The notes under the pieces are model-generated. The model was not told the origin of the DNA. It ran no database searches and worked only from the letters and a program-made list of their open reading frames with translations. Positions 48,801 to 60,800 of a stretch of DNA of 64,000 bases are shown here, piece by piece. This DNA is from Otis tarda (taxonomy: Eukaryota > Chordata > Aves > Otidiformes > Otididae): positions 4,356,001-4,420,000 of the forward strand of contig CM048554.1 in the NCBI GenBank assembly GCA_026413225.1, in the 5' to 3' direction. A program made the position numbers and the translations under genes. Position 1 is the first letter of the stretch; each line of letters opens with the position of its first letter.

Positions 48801-51800
48801 CAGTGAATTTTCCCCTCCAGTTTTCCCTACCAAAGCTTGATATAAAGCTTGTAATCAGTTACAGAACACTGACAGGCTGAGCCACATTTTGTCAGTACAC
48901 AACCTTAATCACTACTCAGAACACAGATAAACAGATGGTCTCAATGCTCGTTAAGCACCTGTGTTGCTACAGGGGTACAGTTTCTGGTTACACCCTATCC
49001 CAAAGTAGCACTAATTCAGCTAGTACTGCTCAAGTATTATACAAATATTTATTGCACACTGTAGCATAAGAACTGCATGAGTAAGGAAATATTAAAACCA
49101 ACTGCTGAGTATTTAGATTCATAAATTTTAAATATTTATGAATTTTAGCAGTTAGTCCTACACTGACATTTGACTGACGTACACTTCTGCTTCCAGAAGC
49201 ATGACATTTGAAGTCCCTAGAACAGAAAAATTACCAATGACTTAAATCAAGCACTAAGCAGAGGCATTTTTAAGGCAATGAGATTAAGATAACCAGCTAG
49301 ACAGCCAGACTTCAAAACAAGTACGTTTGTTTGAGCAGAAATTTCTTCGAGTGCCACAAATGCAGTTTGTGACTGCAAAAAACCAGGGAGATTATCCACA
49401 GGACACCACATACGGAAATGATATCCACAGAAAGAAGGCATGAAAGCTGTGTAATAACTCTGCATTCACTACATACTGCCTCCATTCATTGCAAGAAAAA
49501 GGTATCTTTCACTTGGAGAGGTACCAACAGCCAAGACTAGTACTCTTATAAAACCCCTCTTTTTTTTTTCCTACAGTCACTAGGGAGATGCCTTATCCAA
49601 AGTTTACACATAAATACCTTGTTGATCATATTTAACGTGCACTCAAAAACAGCATCAAATATCTGAGGTATTTCAGCAGTAATGTGTCCACCCAGCTTGT
49701 TTACAATGATAGCCATAGTACTGAGTACTTCAGGTTCTCTAGCGGCTGGAACATTTCTCTGGTAGTCAATGAGAACTGCATCCAACAAGGGAGGAACAAA
49801 GTTTTCAGCTACCTAATTAAAAGAGTAAGCCATGGTTATAACAATGCAGTTACAGAACAAAGTCTCTAGCATGCAGTTTATAGCAAAATTCATTGTTTAG
49901 TTACAGGCAATATTTTTCCTAAGGAAGTTGAAATATGTTACCCTTCTATAAACTCCCTACCCTCTGCAGCCATCCAGCACAGCTTCCCTTAGGGTTTTCT
50001 TAAACCTTCATTCTCTTTGAGATTACTCTCAGCTAAAATTAACTGAAGGATCTCAAATGCAGCTCAGGCTTACCTCTGTATGATCATACTTTCTCCTTCA
50101 TATTTCACAGAGCTCCTGAGGGAAGTTCCTGTGACCAACTGATTCAGCCAACAGCAGAACCAAAAACCCCAGAGTTCTTCCTAATTCTGTCTTACAAGTT
50201 ATTTGTATAAAATTAATCTACTTACCATCTGTGGATCATTGGACCTGCTCACCCAGCCAGAAATTAGCTTTAAAGTTTCCCTTTTTACAGTCCTCATACT
50301 TCTAATCAAGGGCTGCTTTGTTACCATTTCACCTGGAAAGTTTTAAATCTTCAGTTAATCGCAGAAGGTGTAACAAAAACATTAACTTAAATCGATGTTA
50401 CAAAACAGAGAATGTTTGATTTTTATATCTGAACTACAAAGACTATTAAAGACTTCTTACGCAACTGCAAATAAAAAAAAAGCTACCTCCCCATTCTAGC
50501 TCCATAGGTCCAAGTTGCCATTTATCACTACAAAACTACTACTGACAGTACCCTACATATAGACTTCAAAACCAAAGCTCTAGCTTACTTTTCAAGTAAG
50601 GGAAATCACGTATATTCACTTAACTACCTGGAGCGAGCTTCTCATTAAGTGATGGGGGGAGAATAAGAGAACTCTTAATTTCATCCAAGAGAAATAATCC
50701 TTCCACTTGTATTAATGCGTCCACATATCCTTAAGAAGCCTTATCCTTAGTTCAGTTTCGTACTCCCAAATCAATGCAGTCTTATCAGCAAAACCAGATC
50801 TAACTAACTACACAGCCATACAACCATTAAGAGTACATGTACGGGAAAACCTTAAGTGTGCAGCCAGGAAAAGAAAAGCAGGATTGCTTGTGCTGGCATC
50901 AGAGCCATCTCTGACAACTTAGAGCCTGATGTCAAAACATTCTGAGGCAACTGCAATCAGTAGCACGTCAGGACTGCAGTCCTAGCAACTGCTTCCTAAA
51001 CTTCGCTGTTTCTGACAAGGTCAAATTCTGGCCATTAGAGCTGCAGAATCAAAAGGTATTGATTTCCCACCCGGTTTTATTCTGAATTCTGAGAAGCTAC
51101 TTGAAGGTCAACCAGCTGGCTCAGTTACCAAGTTTTATTTAACGTTCACATTTCCAAATATCATCATCTGCACAGCAAGAAAAATGGTCATAATACAGAA
51201 GCCAATAACTGACTCATTTAATCTTGTCATGAACTACTACAGAAGCACATTCTACCCAGATAGCACAGGCCCTAGTGGAAATAGGTTAGACAATTGATAA
51301 TTCCTTCTCAATGACTGCAAGATGGTTATCATGACTTTCAGGCACCTCCACTACAGTTACATTTCTGTAATAAAGCTATTTAGTAGCACAGTATCATACC
51401 AAAACCCTGTCAACATCTTTTGAAAAAGTGAATGATATCCTATTTAAGGACAGTCTTTTCATATTCAAAATTAGAGTACGCTCAAAGAACACATACTACA
51501 ACTTTGTCTCGTCAAAATGCCTAATTTTAAGTAAGCATCTACAATGTTTTGCATCCTTCCTAAACTTTCTTGTTTATAGGTGTTTTTTTCCTCCCTCTAA
51601 AATCAGGAGTTCTTTATTTGAATAAAACATCTGGTTAACAACAACAACAAAAAAACAGAGCAAGCATTTTCAGTCACTCTCCACTTTCCCAAACACAATA
51701 AAACTAACACAGTAAAAACAGCCTACTTGGAGTGTACTTTGAAACCTGACAACATACACTGCTAACCCCCATTTTCAGGAAGAATATGGAATTTCTTACC

Positions 51801-54800
51801 ATTAGCCTGAATAGCTGCAGAAATATTTTCACTTAGGCACTTGTACACATTCAGCATATCTAAATAAATTCTTCCGAGCTGAATCACAAAGGGGTGGCCA
51901 ACTGCTTTACACGCTCTTACATTGGTTTTGAGAATGCTACCAAGCTGCTTAACTGTTTCAGGATCCTTTAGAATATCAACATTCTGTAAAAAAAAAAAAA
52001 TACAGTCAATTTTGTTCAGTGAATAAAACTGCCCTTTAGTTTTCAATATAGAAGTATAACTTGAAATAATTTATCTTACACAGTGTTAAAGAACGCATCA
52101 CTGACATTCACAGCCTTTATATATAATGCTGTTTACTTCATGGCACTTGCCACTAACTCAGAGAGTCAGGATAAAACTTCAATTTATTTAATTCTGTTCT
52201 GCAGAAATATTTTTGCTAGAGTGGTACAGGCATTACTTGAGTTGAAGGAAAAAAAAAAAAACAACAACTAAGGTTAAGAAGGTGAAAACAGACAGAAGCG
52301 GTCCAAAGGAATGGCAGTATATTCTTGGGTTAAGAGGGAAGTCATGAGTGAGAAAAGTAACTCTAGTTTGCTTAAGATTCAAAATCTTAATTAGATTAAC
52401 TCCAAATGGACTGATCTTTTGTGCAGTGCAAGACAGTTTCTCTTTCATGTGTGGTGATGAAGTTCGTTAAAGACTGAAAAAAATGGAAGTCAAAAGTAAG
52501 AATAAACATGCACTTTAAGAGAATGATGGAAGAGAAAGGAGAAGTGAACAGCATTTTTAGCATTTTAACTTTTCTATTATTCAGAAAGAAAACCCACTTC
52601 TAAGCCAGGTCAAAGGGAGCCTTGGGAACAAGCTAGTGCAACATATTCTGTACAGTAACAGAAAATTGTCCTTTGAATCAGGTTAAAGTCGGTATCTACT
52701 GTGTAATTTAAGTCTCCTCTCAAAACAACACTTGAACTATCATGTCAATCACTGCTTTAGCCGTCATTTAATAAAGTCCACCACAACTACGTACACTTAA
52801 ATGTCATGCCATGTGAAAAAATAAACCCTGGGTAAGAAAAACATTTAGCAGATTTTCTTTACCTGTATACAGAATACACTTAAAATTTATGAGCTTACTT
52901 TTGTCGCCTGTTGAATTATGCTGTCCCACACTTGATTAGGGAGCAACATGTATTTTTCTATCAGATGCTCCTGCACAGTCTGGTCTGTCTGTGCCCCAAT
53001 CATGTATCCTACTGCTTCATAAAACGTATGCACCTGATTGGAACAAGTCAAACAGGAAGGTTAAAAAGGAGTAAAGAACTTTTTACGCTGTTCTGAACTA
53101 ACACATAGTGAGGGCTGAAAAACGGGCTTCACTGTCTAAACACCTTTTTCCGCACCTGACAAGATCTCTCTCTGTTCTTTCCTTACTTTCATTATGTAGA
53201 AAACAAACCCCCATCCCCTTCCCTTCAAATGCCACTATATATGTCCCAGAGCATTTCTTCGCTTTGCCATCATATCCTGAAGCGTGCAAGCTCGGACGTA
53301 TGCCATTTAACTCTTAACCAAGTATCACCAGCCATGTTTAAGCTGTGGACTGGATTACATGACTCCTCTGAGTACTTTTTTTTTTTTTCAAATGCCAGAT
53401 GCATTCTGACCCAAAGTTTCAGTACGTTATTGCAGTATCTCAGCGCATGTCACACGTGGGCATTACTCCCTCACTTCATGAGCTACTCCATTCCTAGACA
53501 CAGCTGCTTTTGGATTGTTCCCCACCCCTCCTTCAAAAAATACAAGAGCTGTAGATATACTGTTTATAATAGTATATTGCTCTTGGCCAAAACTGTTTCC
53601 AATTTTGTGGTTCTGAATGTTATTTACTTGTTAAAACATTCCAAAAATCAAAATTCCAACTGAAGGCACTTCAATTCTCCTTCCAAGGATTTTAACTGAG
53701 AGCTCAGTAATGCAACCTCATCACGCTATTTATACCGTTAACACTGTCACTAACAGAAAACTACGGAATATAATTCAAAGGTTTAAAGTCACTACTGCAT
53801 TTCAGCATGAAGTAACTTTTGATATTAATCTTTACTAATTATCCACAATGCAGAGTTAAATGTACCTGTTGTGGCTGAAGGTCACAGATGATTGTATTAA
53901 TGTTGTTCAAGATTTCATCAATAAACGGCATGACCTCTCCCACTTGGACCTGAACAAAATGTCGGCGGCATTTTTGTGCTATTTTTATGAAGGTGTCACA
54001 AGCCATATCCTGGACGCCATCGTGGGTTTCTAAATTAAATCAAGTCAGTTACTGCTTTGTATTTTTTTCTCCCATACATGTCCATGTCTGAGCATCATTT
54101 TTTTTTAAATAATTAAAACAGTAAGTGAAAAACATGTAATTACCATGCATAAATTCAAACAGCTTGTTGACTACTGTCTTCAAAAATTTCCAGTGAGCTC
54201 TCAAAAAACGTGGGTATTGACCTACTATATACATGATATTTGATGCAATAATGGCTTTATTGTCTTTTCCTCGCTTTTGTTCACAGAGTCCCAGGAGATC
54301 CTACAACAGAACATATATTTAGTTTCCTGTCCAAGTTTGTCTAGTTCAATTAAAAAGCACTACACAAATAAAATCTGACAAGAAACTATATTAAAGATAA
54401 AGGAAAGTGGTTGCCATAATCAAGTTCAAAGTCCAAATAAAAACCAAAAACACCCCAAGTGGGTTATAAGTGGGGTGATGCAATTATTTAAGTTTCAGCC
54501 AAGCCAGGAACACTGTGTTTTTAACTATGGAACCTTCATTTTAAATATAACTGAAGATTTCTGCAGGAGGGATTTCAACAAGCCTCAACAGTATTGAGCA
54601 CCGACCAAGTAGTTAATAAAAATGGACTCCACGTGAAACAGAAGAAATTAAAACCAAATCTTTTGTTTGAATTCGTATGACTTGTTAAAGTAAGGTCCAT
54701 TACTCTTGTAAAAACCGTTTTGTTCCTGCACTCTTCCATACACGTGTTTACCAAAATTTCACTTTAATAATGAATATTTGGAAAACAGCAAAATATCAGA

Positions 54801-57800
54801 ATGCTAGCTATTTAAAAGCGTGGGTTATTTTGCCACTCTCCTTTATTTCATTAGCAATCCCTTTCCATCTCTTCTGCATCCCCGAAGAAAACAAATTCAT
54901 CATAAACAACATTTTATCCCTGAAATTCTCACTGTGAAAAGACTGTTTGGAGTAATGCACTGTTCACGGCTAAAGAATTTATCAGCCTTAAATTCAGGAT
55001 ATACAAGATTTCCCGCTAAATTATTCTTATCAACTTGCTTGCCATACAAGGTAGCTTATTAAGAACATACAACAGTATTTTTGTAACCTTAGGTTTCTTG
55101 ACCAGAACCTACGAAGTGTGACAAAGCTATTAGTTTTGCACCACGATACCTTAATTACTGTAACAAGGAACCTTTTTTCATCTTCTTCATGCATTGCGCC
55201 ACTGATTGAGCCTATAGCCCAACACAGGGTATTCAAATTTTTCCATGACCATTCTGTTCCATTCACTTGATTGTGAAGCTTTTCAGTCATAATTCGTTCC
55301 GTGTCTGCATAATCCAGATGTGTAAGATAAACTGAAAGACATTGAACAGGCACATTTTAAAGCAACAACCTGGACCACAACTCCACAGGCAAAGTTAAAT
55401 TTGTTTTAAGAAAAAGACAACTAAATTGTTAGGAAAATGCAGAGTTTCTTTCCTGAACTCATGACAGAACGAGCTAAAAATTTAAACACAAATTCGCTAA
55501 AAACGTATTTTAAAGACGGACAATAAATTTTATTGAGAATCTACATTTGTTCCAAGGGATTTAAAGAAAACACTGCACGCAAGCGATGTGAAAAGTCCAG
55601 ATCAATGAATGTCTCATGTACCGGTCAAATCAGTAAAGTTGCTAAATAAAATCATTAACAGAAGGCATACATACTGATGGTCTCTAGGGAATATGGGATT
55701 GTCTACCTGGGGGGGACATTATACAGTGTGTAAGTAGTCAGTAAGTTTTCTTCTGCTTTTTATTTCAGTGTCATGAAGTCTGCTGGTTGCAATAACCCAC
55801 CATTAAAGCAGGAAGATTCAGGTATCCTATCTCAGACGCTTACATCAGCCTCTAATAGGCTTAGTGTCTCCCATACAAAATTCTAAACCTCGGAAAGTCA
55901 AAAGCAATTTAAGGCCAGATTCAGAAACAGATTTTAACTGAGAATTAAAAAAAAAAAATTATTTTAAAAAAAATTATTTCTACAAACACTTTCCATCACA
56001 TAGCTTCTCCCCTCCACGTCCTGCCCCGTTCACAAACCTGTTACTAAACTCTCAGTGTTCCTTTAAAGTATTTGCATTTGATAGAAAAATATTTAGTATT
56101 GGAAGTTTGATGTCCCAACATATGTGACAATTACAATCCTCTGTGCTCCCTCAAGTTACAGTTAGGGCTCTGCATTTTTCTTGCCTCAAAAACTCCTAAG
56201 TTATCACTACAATTCACAGGGACCATCAGTTCACTGATGAATCGGTCACAGTTGGAACGTGACATTTCTAAAGATAATAGTATGCTAGTATACATAAACT
56301 AAAATATATTTGCTACATTAAATGCTACAGAAATACTGATTCTGGCGTTCTTCAGTACGCCCACAATTTTCCTTTTTTTTTTTACCCCTGCATATTTAAT
56401 TAATTGTAGCTTTTGTACTTTCAAGCGAGGTCATCATAAGACCTCAGCACTAACTTTGGACAAGATTTTTGAAGCTTACGTTCAGGCTGGAATTTTGTGT
56501 TTTGCTTGAGAATACTTCTGTTTTGTTTAAGAACGCTACAAAAATTTTTAAAAGTATTCAGAAGACTTATTCAAGGAAGAAATCATTTTTGCTGAGGAGT
56601 GCTTGGTCTACACAAGACAACGAACTAGTAATTGCCAGCAAGCCCACTTCAGAAAAATCCTTCCAATTTAACAGCCTTCTGACAAAACTAAGCTTTCATT
56701 GGATCTGAAACATTTTGGTAAATGAATATAAAAAGGTGTTGTTCAATGGGAAAAGGCAAGGGATAAAAATATAAGTGGCGTATTATTACTTCACCAAGTT
56801 ATACAATGCTACATGCTGAAAACAGAAAACTTCAGACCAACACTGCCTCCTCCCTTTCAAGGCAGTGTACTACTCCTCACTGAGGATCGTTTCACCCACA
56901 CGTAATTCAGATCGTAAGCTAACATTCTGTAACACACATGCTGCTGATGCAGCTGCACAGAGCTACAGCACAAAAATACCAGCTAGTACACTTACCCAAA
57001 GTTTCTCTCATATTTTTGTACAAGTTTATGGAATCTGTATCCTTCATGAATTCTCGTACTACTTCCCCTTGATCATTTTCCACAACTAAGACTTCTTCAG
57101 GTTTAGCCATACGGCTGACCATTAACAATCGAACCTGTATGTTGCAAAGGAAAGTTCAAATTAACCTAACCGTAACGTGACAATACGGACATAGCTCCAC
57201 TGGTGTTTCCAGAGCGCTCTGACCCATGTAAAAGGTATGGCCAACACTTCGTGAGATTAGCTCACATTACGGTTCTACAGAGACATGTTGAACTAAAAAG
57301 CCCTTAAGAATAGAGCCTGCTGATTTCTCTCTCTCCATCAGCAAGCTGAGTAGTTAAAAAAACCAAACCCAACCTATGAAGTATACTTTCTAGAGCTTCA
57401 AAATTCATATGTATTATTAGGGGTCTTCTAAAGACCACTTTTTTCCATACACACACTTTTTCCCCCCCTCCTCTCTAACACTCCAGCCTTTATCTGTATA
57501 AAGCAAACAGTTTAATACAGATTTTTATTTTTTAAATTAAGTCTTACTTTCGTAACAAGTATCTTAAAAAATATGAAACGTCGTATTTATACTCCTGTCA
57601 TCTACTGGTGTCCTCTTGAAGTATTTTGCAGCTGCAGCACTTTAACTAAGCTGAATCAATTACCAACTACCTAAAGTAAGAAAAGTTTTCTTATGTCACC
57701 CCATACATGAAGCAAATTCTCTGAATTCAGGAACAGTATCTGAATCTTTACAATACCTTTACTTAAGCATGAATTACCTTGGACAACACAGGCAAGTAAA

Positions 57801-60800
57801 GCTGTCTCCTTGGAGGAACATCGAAGTGTTGAGTTCCCGAAAGCAATGGAGAAGCAGATGTTGAAAACGGACTTTCCCTGTAGAGCTCAGCAGCTAAGTG
57901 ATTCCAATATTCAAGACAAATCTTGAAAATTTCAGTTTCTTCAACCTCTGATACCAATAACATATAATGGAGGGCCTGGAAAAGTGTGGTTTAAACATCT
58001 GATTACTAACTATTTCTGCAGATAAACACATCACTTCAGGTTCAGTTATCCAAATACAGATAAAATGCCAAACAAACATATAAGTTAGGAACAAGAGACA
58101 TTAACTTTGACATTACTTACAAGTAAGACTTCTGACTGGCAGAGCAACTCAGAAACAAAGCGCCCCGTCAATTACTGTTATTTTCAAAGTGTGTATCAAT
58201 TCTTAAATCTAAAGTAGCCTAAAGACATCTGAAGAAATGCCACAGCCAAACAAGCCTATTTGTGAATTACCAAATTCACAACCTGTAGAGCTTCTGCAAG
58301 GCATTTTGGTTTAGAGCCTCAAAAACCCCTTCAACAGCTAGTTTGAATGACTGTTACTCTCAAGACTATTCCTGCTAATTTGTTCTTGATCCTTATACCC
58401 TGAAGAACTGAAGGCAACCATCAAAGCCATACCACTCACTTGCTTTCCACAGAATCCAGCTACCAGAACATTTTCCATTTCTTTATCGAAAGAACAGCCA
58501 CAGCAGCCTGAGAAGGGAGTGCCCTGATGCAATTCTGACAGACCAACCACGGAAATTAGAAGTACACAGCCAAATATTTTTTGTCTATCTTATTTTTCAG
58601 TCCCCCTGTGAAAGATATCAAAGCAGCAGCCCACCAGTGAACAAATAGAATGAAACAATGAAATCTGAAGGCACTTTCCCAGCTTAGGTACTAGAGCAAC
58701 TCAGAACATTTTAGACTGTAAAGACCTGATTCAGCATCTGTACCTATGATGTCAAAAGAGAGATTCAAAACAACCACACGTTAGTCTTACATCAATTTTT
58801 CTTGGTAGCTTCACTTGCAACAATTTATGCAGCTTACTTCACTAGTCTACACAGCTCTAATGAATTTGCAGAACAATTTCAGAAGATCTGATGCATCCAA
58901 AGTGCAGGAATAAACATGTTAGAATGACACAGGACTTTATAAAGTAACTGTCTAACTACATTCTATTACACTGCAACTTAAAAAAGCAAAATTTGCAACC
59001 ACTTTAGGCCAGCATAAGAACTTTGTGAAACATTTCAACATCCTATAAAACACTCAAAGTTATTCAGAATCAAGTTTTGTAGGTGTCAGTTTTAAAGAAC
59101 TTAGTCTAAGAACTCCTCTTAGTCAATCTTCTAAATCAGCTACAATTTGGCATCTGCAATGAACTTATTAATATACATTTTTTTTGTAGCGGGCTACTTC
59201 CAGAAGAAATGTACTGGGAATACTAGCTGGAAAATGGCCTGGAATTGAGATGGACACGTTAGATTACAGGTCATTCACCTGCAAGAGGTACTTCCCCCTC
59301 CCAAATGGAACCTTGTCTCCAAGTCTGAACTGCGGTATTGTTTTTCTGCCTGTGTCTCAGGGTAGTTCCTCACCCTATCACCTCCGTACCCGCACAGGGT
59401 TTGATTCTGAGCACAGGAAGTGGTGCTTCAAGGGGCTATGGAGCCAGTTCCATCCCCTTGGAGCTCAGCAGTAGAAGGGAGCTAGCAAAAAAAGTCACCA
59501 CACCAGCTCACTCTCAGCAATATTTTTATTCAGTTAAAAAGCACAACTGAAAAACCCTAATTTTGTCATCTAGGCCCACTACAGTATGAGGTAGTGCCTT
59601 GAGTGTTTAGTAATCACCTAGATTTTAAGCCTTTCCAACCCTTCATTCTTAACTCAATTTCCAGTAATTTCCACAGATCCCAAGTGGTTTTGACAGTGAA
59701 GTTGCACTTTACTGTCAAAATTCAAAAGAACACAGCAGTCTCCAAGAAAAGAAGGGAATAAGCAGAGAGGAAGGACAACTGTAAATCTTATTTTCAGCAA
59801 CTGAGAGATAGCTGGTAATCGAGGTCTGTAGGTCCTCATACTGCAATAAAACACGCATAGTCATTAGGTAGAGCTCTGCCATTAAGCGTTATCGGCATAC
59901 ATAGTCTTTATTACATAAAAAATGAGTATCACCCTTGAGAATTTTATTTAAAGCCTTTTAGTTAAACTTTGGGAAATGGCAAATTAGGCAAGAAGCTATA
60001 CCAGGATAGGATGGAAACACTGAACTACAGCATGTGCTGTACCCTAGAAACCAGTTTTGGATGCTGAGTAGAAGTATCACTGAGCTGCTTCATACAGACT
60101 GGTGAAAGTCATAGCAACACCTTAAACAGAAAATACAGTATGTAAAGACCCATAGAAGAAGAATTATTACTTTATTTTAAAACACTATTTAACACTTTCA
60201 AGGACGAACAAGTAAGAGGGAGAGACAGAGACTTACGTCTTGAGACATTGTATTAGTACAGGATCACTGAAAGTAAGAGTGTCATTAAAGAAAGGAAACA
60301 AAAATGATTAAAGTTTTTTCTTTTAATTCATGTGATTTACTAGTTATATGAAGGAAATAGGAAGCTTTTTCCCCCCCTTACCCACCTGAAGTACAGTGAT
60401 CTAGAGATTACATTAGTATTACATCCTTTGAGTATGAGAACACACTTGCTACATTTTTAAACTAGATAAACCAAGCAACTTACCTCCATTAACGTTTCCC
60501 TCAGATTTAATCTCTTCTCTATGAGTTGACCATGTTCCTTAAGGAACGTGCAGAGAAACAAACTGAGATTCTGAATGAAGTTCTGTTCATCATCTTTTCC
60601 ATTTGAGTACGCAAGTCGGATATTGGTATTTAAAGGAAGCATCTAATACAAATACAGACATAATAAAGAATTTCCCATTTTATACAGACATAGAATGACT
60701 GTATATTAACAAATATTTTGCTCTTTTGGCAAAAAAAGCGCCCTCTGCTTTTCATGGCATCCCCTCTTTACAGGGCTTTCTTACAAGAAAGTCTTATAAG

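Noticed and set aside
53229..53663. 144-codon plus-strand frame in XPO1 intron 16
   Set aside because: It is antisense within an intron, with low-complexity and cysteine/serine-rich content and no domain. A chance frame.
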